DNA of 29,134 bases from DASXRU01 sp039933315 (GTDB taxonomy: Bacteria > Acidobacteriota > Blastocatellia > Pyrinomonadales > Pyrinomonadaceae). A program made the translations under genes and the position numbers. Below the pieces are notes generated by a model that saw only the letters and a list, made by a program, of their open reading frames with translations, was not told where the DNA came from and ran no database searches. Location: assembly GCA_039933315.1 (NCBI GenBank), contig JBDTOI010000037.1, positions 1 to 29,134 of the forward strand. Direction: 5' to 3'. How positions within the stretch are numbered: position 1 is the first letter of the stretch; every line of letters begins with the position of its first letter. Of this stretch, positions 8,343 to 15,832 are shown in pieces.

Positions 8343-8591
8343 GGGCGGCACTCCGTGGCCGCCCCTTCCCGGTTTCCAATTAGCCAAACAGGCTTGCTGG
8401 GTGAGTTGAGGTTTCACGCAAAGGCGCAAAAAAAAGAAGGACATAAGGCGCAAAGACTTGACCTTTGCGCCTTCTGATTTTCCTTTCTTAGCGCCTTTGC
8501 GCGAAACCCCCACTTTAAAGCCTCAAACTTCAGCAGCACCGTGTGACCGTCGGCAAAAGAGAGGGGCGGCCACGGAGTGCTGCCCCTACAA
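8337..8591. repeat. Family A inverted-repeat pair, copy 2, with a nested element
   Basis: Arms 8337-8366 and 8562-8591 are inverted copies of the TTGTAGGGGCGGCACTCCGT unit (one mismatch visible in the right arm, GTGCTGCCCC). The left arm supplies the stop codon of the exonuclease. The right arm ends next to the stop codon of the ABC permease (TGA at 8592-8594). Between the arms sits a different inverted repeat (8411-8507), so this gap holds one element nested in another. Confidence 0.9.
8411..8507. repeat. Family D nested hairpin (TTTCACGCAAAGGCGC type)
   Basis: Outer arms GTTTCACGCAAAGGCGC (8411-8427) and GCGCCTTTGCGCGAAAC (8491-8507) are almost perfectly complementary. Inside them a second exact inverted pair, AAGGCGCAAAG (8445-8455) and CTTTGCGCCTT (8463-8473), encloses 7 bases. 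The whole unit lies in the loop of the family A pair. Confidence 0.85.
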
Positions 8592-9416
8592 TCAAATGAC
8601 ATCGGCGAAGTTCTTGCGCGTGCGGGCGAACCACCAGTAGCCAAATCCAAAGCTGACAATCGCGAAAACTGTGAAGTAGGCCAGACCCGGCCAGTCAGGC
8701 GCCAGCCCGTCGATCAGTATGCGACGGTAACAGCGGACCAGCGGCGTAAAGGGATTGAGTTGAATGAACGGAAGATAACGAGGCGGCACGATCGATTCCG
8801 GATAGATGATGGGCGTCAGGTACATCCAGGCCATCAGCACCAGAGTGATCCCCTGCACAATGTCGCGCAGAAAGACTCCGAGTGAAGCCAGCAGCCAGGC
8901 CGCGCCCATCGTGGCTATCAATTGCGGCACCAGTAGCACTGGGAGCCAGAGCACAGTCGGGTGCAGCTGTTGGCGGATAATCAAGAGGGCAATCAGAAGC
9001 GCGACGGTCCCGAACAACTGATTCGCCAGCGCGGCGAGTGTCTGCGCTACCGGCAAAGTCTCTAACGGGAACACCACGCGTTTGACCAAATTCGCATGCG
9101 AGACGATCGTGCCGGCAGACAGTTGTAGCGACTCCTGAAACGCGGTCCAGGGCAACAGTCCGCAAAAGAGATAGAGCGCATAATCCCAGGGAGAATCGCT
9201 GACGTTAAAGCGTGCCTTGAAGATGCCGGCAAAGAGGAAGGTGAAGATGGCAATCATCACGATCGGCGTTACCAGCGCCCAGACGATGCCCAGCACAGAG
9301 CCTTTATATCGCACCACCAGTTCCCGGCGCGCGAGCGAGAGGATCAGATTCAACCGGCCGGGCATCTCCCAGAGGGGCTGCCAGACGGCGCGTCGTGCTG
9401 TTTGAGCGGAAATCAT
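8592..9416 (-). CDS. ABC-2 polysaccharide export permease (Wzm type)
   Basis: A 274-residue membrane permease. The N-terminal RRELVVRYKGSVLGIVWAL (about 30-48) is the amphipathic interface helix and first span signature of Wzm/KpsM/TagG permeases. About six membrane helices follow. LNPFTPLVRCYRRIL (about 222-236) and the ending WFARTRKNFADVI are also typical. Paired with a Wzt-like ATPase (10847-12208), it should export a completed lipid-linked glycan across the inner membrane. The two subunits are divergently arranged with a methyltransferase between them, rather than adjacent. The gene is on the minus strand, flanked by a family A pair downstream and a family C pair upstream. Confidence 0.92.
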   Translation of the reverse strand: MISAQTARRAVWQPLWEMPGRLNLILSLARRELVVRYKGSVLGIVWALVTPIVMIAIFTFLFAGIFKARFNVSDSPWDYALYLFCGLLPWTAFQESLQLSAGTIVSHANLVKRVVFPLETLPVAQTLAALANQLFGTVALLIALLIIRQQLHPTVLWLPVLLVPQLIATMGAAWLLASLGVFLRDIVQGITLVLMAWMYLTPIIYPESIVPPRYLPFIQLNPFTPLVRCYRRILIDGLAPDWPGLAYFTVFAIVSFGFGYWWFARTRKNFADVI

Positions 9417-9467
9417 TCGGCGGTAGTTTATCTAGGCCGGAGTCTATAGGAAAGAAGAAAGAAGTTT

Positions 9468-9626
9468 AGCCACAGATGAACGCAGATGAAACACGGATAG
9501 GAAAAAGCCTTATGCAGTTAAGGAACCGAGGGACGTTTGTGTTTCCGCTAGACCGTTTCTGACCGCCAAGCCTGACTTCTGACCTTTTATTTCTGATCCG
9601 CGTTTCTCCGTGTTTATCTGTGGCTG
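9468..9626. repeat. Family C inverted-repeat pair, copy 1
   Basis: Left arm 9468-9501 (AGCCACAGATGAACGCAGAT then GAAACACGGAT) and right arm 9597-9626 (ATCCGCGTTTCTCCGTGTTT then ATCTGTGGCT) are imperfect inverted copies, with about 95 bases between. They fill the gap between the methyltransferase and the permease. Related arms occur at 22401-22530 and 23469-23561. Confidence 0.8.
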
Positions 9627-9648
9627 GCCTTCGTTTTTGCTCGGGAGG

Positions 9649-10650
9649 TTAAGATACACGCCCGAAGCCGCGCCAGCTGTTCTTGTTGTGCCAGCTAATC
9701 GTGACATCGGTGGCGTCGATGTCTTCCCACCACTGCTCGAATTCTTCACGCCTGATATAAAAAGCAGTCGGCGCCACCAGGTGATCGAAAACGATTGCGT
9801 GTTGTTCGCGCCAATTGAAGCCGGCGATCGCTTTTAAGTAGTCGTTGTAAAAGAGCCGCCGGGCCAGACGAGCGCCACCCTCTGATCTGTTCAGCGGCCC
9901 GTAAACAACTTTGGTAGCGGCGTAAACCATCGCCGCCGGCAGGCGGGAAAGATGCAATAGCGCGCGCCGATTCATGCGCGAGGTCAGGCCTTGGCGGAGG
10001 GGATTAACCCAGCGCGTGATCCATTCATTGTTTTCGGCGCCATAGATCCAGGCGGAAATGTGCCCTCCGCTTTTCACTTTCAGCGCCAGCGAAACAAAAC
10101 CCGCGCGCGGATCAGGTAAGTGATGCAGCACGCCTACGGAGAAGGCATAGTCGAAGATACGCGGGAATGGCAGGTGATAAATGTCGGCTTGCACGATGTG
10201 CGCGTTTGGCAAATGGCGCGTGGCGGCAAAAGCAGTTTCCACGGCTTCGCTCAGATCGATGCCAATCACCGCCTGTGCGCCCCACTGCGCGGCCAATTGG
10301 GTGTGCCGGCCTTTGCCGCACCCGCCTTCCAGCACCATCTTCCCCTGGAAGAAGTCAGGCTGCACCGGCGCAATCCAGCCGAGGAACTGTTCCGCGTAAC
10401 GTTCGTCATGATGACTGAAGTGTTGCCATGACCAACCAAAGTTGGCGGCCGTGGCGGCCTTGTCACTCTCGACCTGCGAAAGATTTGCGAAGCGCGGCAC
10501 GCCGCGCAGAATAGGAAAGCGGGTGTTGCACCTGGTGCACGAGAGTTCGCCTTCGAGGATTTCCGTGCCTTCAACAGAGGTGGAGGCGGAGAGGGTAATT
10601 GTTTCCTTGCATGACGGGCAACTCAAATAGTCGAGGAGGCTCTGCTTCAT
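9649..10650 (-). CDS. SAM-dependent methyltransferase with Trm112-like N-terminal domain
   Basis: A 333-residue protein from the ATG at 10650. Residues 1-52 form a Trm112-like zinc-binding domain with two CxxC pairs (Cys11/Cys14 and Cys38/Cys41), then FPILRGVPRF. A class I methyltransferase follows: MVLEGGCGKGRHT (motif I, SAM-binding), VIGIDLSEAV (acidic loop) and FSVGVLHHLPDP (motif IV region). Proteins of this type often modify sugars or lipid-linked intermediates in polysaccharide loci; the acceptor is not predictable. A TTG 11 codons upstream (10683) is open, but the ATG gives MKQSLLDYLSCPSC, a natural start for this domain. Its position between Wzm and Wzt suggests a role in the same glycan, possibly terminal methylation. 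Confidence 0.85.
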   Translation of the reverse strand: MKQSLLDYLSCPSCKETITLSASTSVEGTEILEGELSCTRCNTRFPILRGVPRFANLSQVESDKAATAANFGWSWQHFSHHDERYAEQFLGWIAPVQPDFFQGKMVLEGGCGKGRHTQLAAQWGAQAVIGIDLSEAVETAFAATRHLPNAHIVQADIYHLPFPRIFDYAFSVGVLHHLPDPRAGFVSLALKVKSGGHISAWIYGAENNEWITRWVNPLRQGLTSRMNRRALLHLSRLPAAMVYAATKVVYGPLNRSEGGARLARRLFYNDYLKAIAGFNWREQHAIVFDHLVAPTAFYIRREEFEQWWEDIDATDVTISWHNKNSWRGFGRVS

Positions 10651-10746
10651 AGGGCAAAAGTATGCGCTACTACTATTGCACAAGACGCGGAAAAACTCAG
10701 CCGGGACTCTTGCAGCGGTCCGATGAGGTCAGTACCACTCGACTGA

Positions 10747-10776
10747 TATAGGACCTATAGGACTTATTGGACCTAT
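10747..10776 (+). repeat. Family F repeat, copy 2
   Basis: TATAGGACCTATAGGACTTA followed by TTGGACCTAT. It matches 7471-7500 with only a few differences. Like copy 1 it lies in a divergent gap (methyltransferase versus Wzt ATPase), about 70 bases before the ATPase start. Internal AGGACCTATAGG is self-complementary in part. Confidence 0.7.
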
Positions 10777-10846
10777 GGAGACAAACCGACCGGTGCCATC
10801 GGCCTCAGGCTTTGACTCATCACCTGAGACTTCCTAGACTCCACCC

Positions 10847-12208
10847 ATGTCCGTTGTGCTGCGCGTAGAACGCGTCTCCAAACAGTATCGCATCTACGAC
10901 CACCCCGGCGATCGTCTAAAGGAATCGCTGACGAGGGGGCGCTGGAAGTGGCATCACGATTTCTGGGCCTTAAGCGATGTCAGTTTCGAAGTCGAAGCCG
11001 GGACCACCACCGGCATCGTGGGCCCGAACGGCAGTGGCAAGTCCACCCTGCTGCAAATCATCACCGGCACGCTCGAGCCGACTCATGGCAACGTCTGGTA
11101 CGAAGGACGTATCGCCGCCTTACTGGAACTTGGCGCCGGCTTCAACCTGGAATTCACCGGCACCGAGAACGTTTTTATGAACGCGGCGCTGATGGGACTT
11201 TCGCGCAAAGAGACCCAGGAGTTGTTGCCCGAAATCGAGCGCTTTGCTGAGATTGGCGCGTTCATTCATCAGCCGGTGAAGACTTATTCCAGCGGCATGT
11301 ATGTGCGTCTCGCGTTTGCTACTGCTGTCGCCACCGAACCACAGATACTGATCATCGACGAGGCGCTCTCCGTGGGCGACGCTGTTTTCCAGCATCGTTG
11401 CCTGCGGCGAATTATGGAGATGCAGGAGAAGGGCGCCACGATTCTGTTTGTTTCGCACGATCCTTCGGCAGTGCGGGCGCTCTGCTCGCGCGTGATCCTG
11501 CTGAACGGCGGGCGTATGGAGGCGGAAGGAAAAACGTCCTACGTTCTTAACCGCTACCAGGCTTTAATCATGGAGCGTGAAGAGGCCTACAACGCCGCCC
11601 AGCCGGCTCGTGCCACACCTGAATCGCAGGGAGAATCGACGCCGGATTCGGCTGAGCTGTCCGCCCTGGCCCGGCCGAGTGCTGATCTTCGTTACAACTA
11701 CCGGCATGGGGATGGCCGCGCGGAGGTCCTGCACGTGGAAGTTCTCAACGCCGCCCGCGAAACTGCCGACCTGATCGAGTCAGGCGATCCTCTGACTATC
11801 GGGCTGCGAGTGAGAATGCATCGTGACATTGTGCGCCCGGTCTTTGGTGTTTTGCTTCGCGATCGCCACGGCGTGCATGCTTATGGCGTTAACACAGAGC
11901 AGAAGGGCCTGCGGTTCGATCAAGTTAAGCGCGGAGAAATTGTCGAGGTGACTTTTTCTTTCGACTGTTGGTTGGGGACAGATCTCTACGCGGTGTCGGT
12001 GGCGGTGCACAGCGAGGAGGGCGCCAGCTACGACTGGCTTGACGGCGTGCACTTCTTCCGCGTCGCCAGCCCGATTCCACTGGAGGGGATCGCTAATCTG
12101 AATGCGACGGTCGGGTCGCGCCGCCTTGGGCAGGTGTCGGAAGCCGGCAATGATCAAGAGGAAGAGACAGCGCCTTCGCGTAAAGCCAGGATTAGAGTGG
12201 TGGATTGA
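10847..12208 (+). CDS. ABC transporter ATP-binding protein with Wzt-like C-terminal domain
   Basis: A 453-residue protein. The ATPase half has Walker A GPNGSGKST (59-67), signature TYSSGMYVRLAFA (146-158), Walker B ILIIDE (167-172) and the H-loop His204 (FVSHD). After a flexible linker (about 245-280) comes a beta-sandwich (about 285-425, starting YRHGDGRAEV) of the Wzt C-terminal type. In O-antigen exporters this domain binds the modified end of the glycan and couples chain termination to export. It should pair with the permease at 8592-9416. A methyltransferase next door fits a system in which a terminal modification is recognised. No clear ribosome binding site precedes the ATG. Confidence 0.92.
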   Translation: MSVVLRVERVSKQYRIYDHPGDRLKESLTRGRWKWHHDFWALSDVSFEVEAGTTTGIVGPNGSGKSTLLQIITGTLEPTHGNVWYEGRIAALLELGAGFNLEFTGTENVFMNAALMGLSRKETQELLPEIERFAEIGAFIHQPVKTYSSGMYVRLAFATAVATEPQILIIDEALSVGDAVFQHRCLRRIMEMQEKGATILFVSHDPSAVRALCSRVILLNGGRMEAEGKTSYVLNRYQALIMEREEAYNAAQPARATPESQGESTPDSAELSALARPSADLRYNYRHGDGRAEVLHVEVLNAARETADLIESGDPLTIGLRVRMHRDIVRPVFGVLLRDRHGVHAYGVNTEQKGLRFDQVKRGEIVEVTFSFDCWLGTDLYAVSVAVHSEEGASYDWLDGVHFFRVASPIPLEGIANLNATVGSRRLGQVSEAGNDQEEETAPSRKARIRVVD

Positions 12209-12288
12209 TACGGGCTTTGGGATGCAAGGTTGCGTGAAACAGCCCGCTACCGAGACAGCTTGTTAAAAGTTCGCGGGTCTCCGATCGT

Positions 12289-13479
12289 TTAGGAAAGAGC
12301 CAGCGTAACAATCACCGTGCAGAACGCAGTCATCAGTCCCAGCAGCACCAGAAAGATAGTGCGAATACTCTGATCAACCCGGGGCGATTTTCCTGCCTCT
12401 CCCAGTACCAGGAAGATGGGGAAGATGCCCATCATGTAACGCGCCAGTGATTGCAATAAGGAAGATGACAAGGGCGCTAACACGCAGAGCAGTGTGAAAG
12501 TTGCCAGGGCCCACTGGCGTTTCTTAACCAGCACAATCCCGCACACCAGGCCCATTAAGGCCGCCGCAAAATTCAACAGCCTGAAGTCCCAACGAAAACT
12601 TATTTCCAGCGGATGTCGCAAGTAGTCGAGGAACGGCACCCAGGGCGGCGCGGGGTTACGGCCCCAGGCGGCCATGACATCCATGAAAGCGAACGCGTTG
12701 CCGGTGCGGTAGTGCAAGTGGATCATGAAGGCCAAAAGTCCCAAAGGGATCAGCAGCAGGGCAAGCGTGCGGCGGTCGGGCTTAAGCGAACGATTGGTTT
12801 GCCACTGCAGCACCAGCAAAGCAGGTAAAAGAAAAATCCCGGTTAGCCGGGTGGCCGAAGCGAGCGCGCCCAGAATCCCGGCCGCCCACCATGAGTTGCG
12901 CTTCGCGGCATAAAACGCGGACGCACTGATCAGTACAAAGAGCGATTCCGAAAGTGGCAGAGAAAAGAAATAACTGAGCGGGTAAGCAGCGATATAAAAA
13001 ACAGTCCGATCGGCGGTAGGCTTGTCGGCCCCAAAGGCAGTCGCCGTTTTGTGCAGCATGATCAGGGCAAAGAAGAAGAACACGTTGGTCAAGACAATGC
13101 CCGTGAAAAAAAAGCCGCCGGTGACTTTAGCCGCGAGCCGCCAGCAAATGGGAAACAAGGGGAAGAAGGCCCAGTTGTGGGATTTAGTAGGCTCAAATGG
13201 CACCTTCTCGTACTTCCACTCCGCTATGTGCATGTACCACCCGCCGTCGCCGCGAGTGGCGAGCTGTCGCAGGCGGTCGATGATCTTCGAGCCCTGCAGC
13301 GAGATACGCACGTCCTGTGGTTCCTTGCCGAAGGTGCGGCCCGTTTCCACCATCGAGACATTGGTTCCCAGAATGAAAATGGCGAATACGAGCGCGCGGG
13401 TCAGCGCGAAGACAAAGACCGCGGTGCGCACGCTGGGGTCATGCCAGATTTTTTGCAAGAGATTCTTTGCCATCGTCAT
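12289..13479 (-). CDS. PIG-V-like GT-C glycosyltransferase (probable mannosyltransferase)
   Basis: A 396-residue polytopic membrane protein. The first external loop carries TRGDGGWYMHIAEWKY (75-90), whose Asp78 and WY match the catalytic-loop pattern of PIG-V/GT76-like mannosyltransferases. AFFPLFPICWR (104-114) and ATRLTGIFLLPALL also match that family. Such enzymes use polyprenyl- or dolichyl-phosphate sugars on the outer face of the membrane. About ten hydrophobic segments are visible. ATG codons occur at codons 1 and 3 (MTM); either may be used. The gene converges on the Wzt ATPase, separated by 80 bases holding only a weak stem (CGGGCT 12211-12216 and AGCCCG 12241-12246). Confidence 0.75.
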   Translation of the reverse strand: MTMAKNLLQKIWHDPSVRTAVFVFALTRALVFAIFILGTNVSMVETGRTFGKEPQDVRISLQGSKIIDRLRQLATRGDGGWYMHIAEWKYEKVPFEPTKSHNWAFFPLFPICWRLAAKVTGGFFFTGIVLTNVFFFFALIMLHKTATAFGADKPTADRTVFYIAAYPLSYFFSLPLSESLFVLISASAFYAAKRNSWWAAGILGALASATRLTGIFLLPALLVLQWQTNRSLKPDRRTLALLLIPLGLLAFMIHLHYRTGNAFAFMDVMAAWGRNPAPPWVPFLDYLRHPLEISFRWDFRLLNFAAALMGLVCGIVLVKKRQWALATFTLLCVLAPLSSSLLQSLARYMMGIFPIFLVLGEAGKSPRVDQSIRTIFLVLLGLMTAFCTVIVTLALS

Positions 13480-13491
13480 TGTGCGTTGAGT

Positions 13492-13523
13492 GCAGGAGCC
13501 CTCCCTGACGGTCGGGCTTCTGC
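13492..13523. repeat. Hairpin between two GT-C genes
   Basis: GCAGGAGCCC (13492-13501) and GGGCTTCTGC (13514-13523) pair at 9 of 10 positions around a 12-base loop, TCCCTGACGGTC. It fills the 51-base gap between the end of the upstream GT-C-like gene (stop 13531) and the start of the PIG-V-like gene (13479). It has no T-tract, so it is not a classical terminator. Confidence 0.65.
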
Positions 13524-13530
13524 CTGGGGC

Positions 13531-15624
13531 CTAGAGACCCGGCGCTGGATCGATCTGCAGCCATTGCACTGCGACGCCGAGGCGCCGCGTGTCTTCCGAA
13601 ATGCCGAGGTTCTTTGGCGACTCCGCGTCTGGCAATTCCAGGGTCAAAACGTTCTGGTCACTGAGCAAACGTGCGGGCACCAGGGTCGAATACTCCCGCG
13701 CCTCACTCTCCTGCAATGTCAGGGTACCCAACGGTTGATTATTTATCTTGATGCTCAAGCGTTGCTGATCCAGTTTACCCGCGACCAGCAAGGGGGCCAG
13801 TCGCAAACGCAACATAGCCGCGCCGGCGGGCGCCATCCTGAAAGCGATCACCGCCTTACCGCGGTCGGTCCAGCGTGCAGCAGTCTCAGGGACACTCCAA
13901 CCATAACCGAGATACTGGTCCGCTTCCGGCCGGGAGAATTCTATTCGCGTTCCCATCTGGTAAACAGAGTAGTCAACATTTTTCCGGCGCAGGTCGACGA
14001 CATTTATCTGACAGTTTGAAAGATCGAAGGGGGCCTCAATCAGCGACACCGGATTCAGAATGACGTTGCGTATTCCCAGCTTTTGCAGTTCTTCGCACAT
14101 TCCTGGTCCGTCGCTATCAATCGCGCGCGCGATATTCTCCACGTGGTTTATCTGTTGCGGCAAAAACCTGGAGATGTAACCGGTGGCAATCGGCCGCTGG
14201 TGAAACACCTGCAACAACGCGGCGTAACCATCGAACCGCGAAGCCGGCAGATTCAAAACCGGACCATTGACCAGTTGGGCCAACTCTGCCGGTGGCACGA
14301 AGGCCGGCTGCCGGGGCATAGGTGAATAAGATTCAGCGACAACCCATCCGAAAAGGACCACCCCGGCCACAAAACTCCAGGGCGATCCCAGCCGGGATTT
14401 TAAGGCATGACCAGTCCAGGTAATTCCCGCGGCGGCCGCAAACGTCAGGAACAAGATCCCCATCATGACAAAACGCACTGGCGTTCGGCCCAGATCAAAG
14501 GGGGGTATCTTCATCAAAAGGGCATAGGGTAACGGCCAGCCTGTGTCAGAGCCAAATACCTTGAGAGTGGGACCCAGACTCAGGATCAGAAACACCAGGG
14601 ACACCAGCGCCGCGGCGCGAACCATATTCTGTCTGCTGTATAACAATCCAATGACCGCGAAAACCAGCAGAGGAAAACCGATGAACGTCTCTCGGCCGTT
14701 CAACCCCTTATTGATCTGCGCCGAAAGTGCTCCAGAGAGATTGCCGTAAAGCGGGTTTCTCTGCGGATCGGGAATCAAGAAGCCCACGAGATTTGCCGAG
14801 AAGTTTGAAGACTCGACCGGAAGAGGTTTAACTACTTCGCTGGAAAAATGCGCGATTAGAAACGGCATCATCACTGCCAGACAGACTCCAACCGCCAGCA
14901 GCAGTCTCCTTAACCCGAGCAGTCGTAGCTTATCCAGCAAAGTCTTACGTTCATCCCGAATCAGAAAGATTGCGATCAAGACAAAGAGCAGTCCCAGGAA
15001 CAAGTAGAGCGCGAGTTCAGTGAAGTAGATCGCGACCCCGGCCGTCAAACTCGCAGCCAATGCCGTCGCGGTGGAAGGCTGCCGATAGAGTCGCAAAAGC
15101 AACAGACCGGTCAAGGGGATAAAGAAAGCCGACAGCAGGCTGATATGGGCCGCGTGCTCAATAAAGAAATCTGAAAAGGAAAAGGCGACAGCGCCAATGG
15201 CCGCCGCCCAGCGAGTGAAACCAGCCTGACGCAACAGCAAGTAAGTGAAAAAGAGAAGTAGTGTAAAGCACAGCCATATGATGATCCGGTATGCGTAAAC
15301 GGGATACATCGGATCGCCGCCGGAAAGCTGCTTGATCAGAAACACTACGGGGAAGAATCCTGGCGACAGTGTGTGATGAGTCAGATCAGCGCCCAAGGGA
15401 TAGAAAATCATATTGGTGTGATAGGGGCTGCGGCCGCTGCTCAGATTCTCATTCACCAGCCAGAGGGTCCAGATCGAATGTGCTGGATCGCTCCAGACTG
15501 ATCCGTTGAGGGCAGGGATTCCTTTCAGCGGAAACACCCACGGGTGAATCATGATCAGTGAGAAGACCAGACAGATGAAGAACGTCCCCGGCTTGCTATC
15601 CGCGAAACGCGCAAGCTTATTCAC
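13531..15624 (-). CDS. GT-C-like membrane protein with C-terminal beta domain (paralogue 1)
   Basis: 697 residues from a GTG at 15624. About ten membrane spans are followed by a soluble part. The first external loop contains SDPAHSIWTLWLVNE, and conserved stretches YPLGADLTHHTL and GFFPVVFLIKQLSGGDPMYP follow; acidic residues in such loops are typical of GT-C enzymes. The last 129 residues form a beta-rich domain that begins YGWSVPETAARWT and ends with LPDAESPKNLGISEDTRRLG. This domain recurs in two other proteins here. The GTG is chosen because VNKLARFADSK aligns with MLSKFKQFADSR of the tandem paralogue and has GAGGGA upstream; the open frame further upstream encodes a palindromic repeat. 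Probable use of polyprenyl-phosphate sugars is inference. Confidence 0.75.
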   Translation of the reverse strand: MNKLARFADSKPGTFFICLVFSLIMIHPWVFPLKGIPALNGSVWSDPAHSIWTLWLVNENLSSGRSPYHTNMIFYPLGADLTHHTLSPGFFPVVFLIKQLSGGDPMYPVYAYRIIIWLCFTLLLFFTYLLLRQAGFTRWAAAIGAVAFSFSDFFIEHAAHISLLSAFFIPLTGLLLLRLYRQPSTATALAASLTAGVAIYFTELALYLFLGLLFVLIAIFLIRDERKTLLDKLRLLGLRRLLLAVGVCLAVMMPFLIAHFSSEVVKPLPVESSNFSANLVGFLIPDPQRNPLYGNLSGALSAQINKGLNGRETFIGFPLLVFAVIGLLYSRQNMVRAAALVSLVFLILSLGPTLKVFGSDTGWPLPYALLMKIPPFDLGRTPVRFVMMGILFLTFAAAAGITWTGHALKSRLGSPWSFVAGVVLFGWVVAESYSPMPRQPAFVPPAELAQLVNGPVLNLPASRFDGYAALLQVFHQRPIATGYISRFLPQQINHVENIARAIDSDGPGMCEELQKLGIRNVILNPVSLIEAPFDLSNCQINVVDLRRKNVDYSVYQMGTRIEFSRPEADQYLGYGWSVPETAARWTDRGKAVIAFRMAPAGAAMLRLRLAPLLVAGKLDQQRLSIKINNQPLGTLTLQESEAREYSTLVPARLLSDQNVLTLELPDAESPKNLGISEDTRRLGVAVQWLQIDPAPGL

Positions 15625-15677
15625 GGCGCCACCGTCCCTCCCCTCGCGGATTTCTCTGTTTCGGTCATTCTCATTAG

Positions 15678-15697
15678 CACCGCACTTCAGTGCGGTG
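15678..15697. repeat. TC-centred palindrome, 9-base arms
   Basis: CACCGCACT, TC, AGTGCGGTG: a perfect 9-base stem around a two-base TC centre. It lies in the 208-base gap between the two tandem GT-C-like paralogues. Other palindromes with the same centre but unrelated arms follow in this gap and elsewhere. Confidence 0.85.
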
Positions 15698-15721
15698 ATC
15701 CGATATCTACGACACGCTATT

Positions 15722-15761
15722 AACCGTTTCAACGGTTTTGTCTTAAACCGTTAAAACGGTT
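15722..15761. repeat. Two TC/AA-centred palindromes with AACCGTT arms
   Basis: AACCGTT-TC-AACGGTT (15722-15737) and AACCGTT-AA-AACGGTT (15746-15761) share 7-base arms and are separated by 8 bases. Each can fold alone, and each arm can also pair with the other unit. Confidence 0.8.
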
Positions 15762-15779
15762 CAGAGTCGATTGGTTGCC

Positions 15780-15805
15780 TAACACCTGGCTGAAGCCAGG
15801 TGTTA
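15780..15805. repeat. GA-centred palindrome, 12-base arms
   Basis: TAACACCTGGCT, GA, AGCCAGGTGTTA: a perfect 12-base stem around GA, the complement of the TC centre. It lies 27 bases after the stop (in transcript order) of the upstream paralogue at 15833. It could form a strong mRNA hairpin in the spacer between the two genes. Confidence 0.85.
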
Positions 15806-15832
15806 ATGAGATGGACGCGCCAGATTAATGCC

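Noticed and set aside
10651..10683. TTG start 11 codons upstream of the Trm112-type methyltransferase
   Set aside because: The added residues are unlike the family N-terminus, there is no ribosome site, and the ATG at 10650 gives a natural start before the CxxC domain.
12211..12246. Terminator between the convergent Wzt ATPase and PIG-V-like genes
   Set aside because: Only a 6-base stem (CGGGCT/AGCCCG) with a 24-base loop and no T-tract on either strand.
13051..14019. A 322-codon plus-strand open frame
   Set aside because: It is antisense across two real membrane-protein genes and the hairpin between them, with low-complexity, domain-free translation.
15625..15732. Upstream extension of the GT-C-like gene at 13531 to an ATG at 15732
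   Set aside because: The extra 36 residues (…YRITALKCGANEN…) are a translation of the TC-centred palindrome. The paralogue aligns from the GTG at 15624, which has a purine-rich site upstream.
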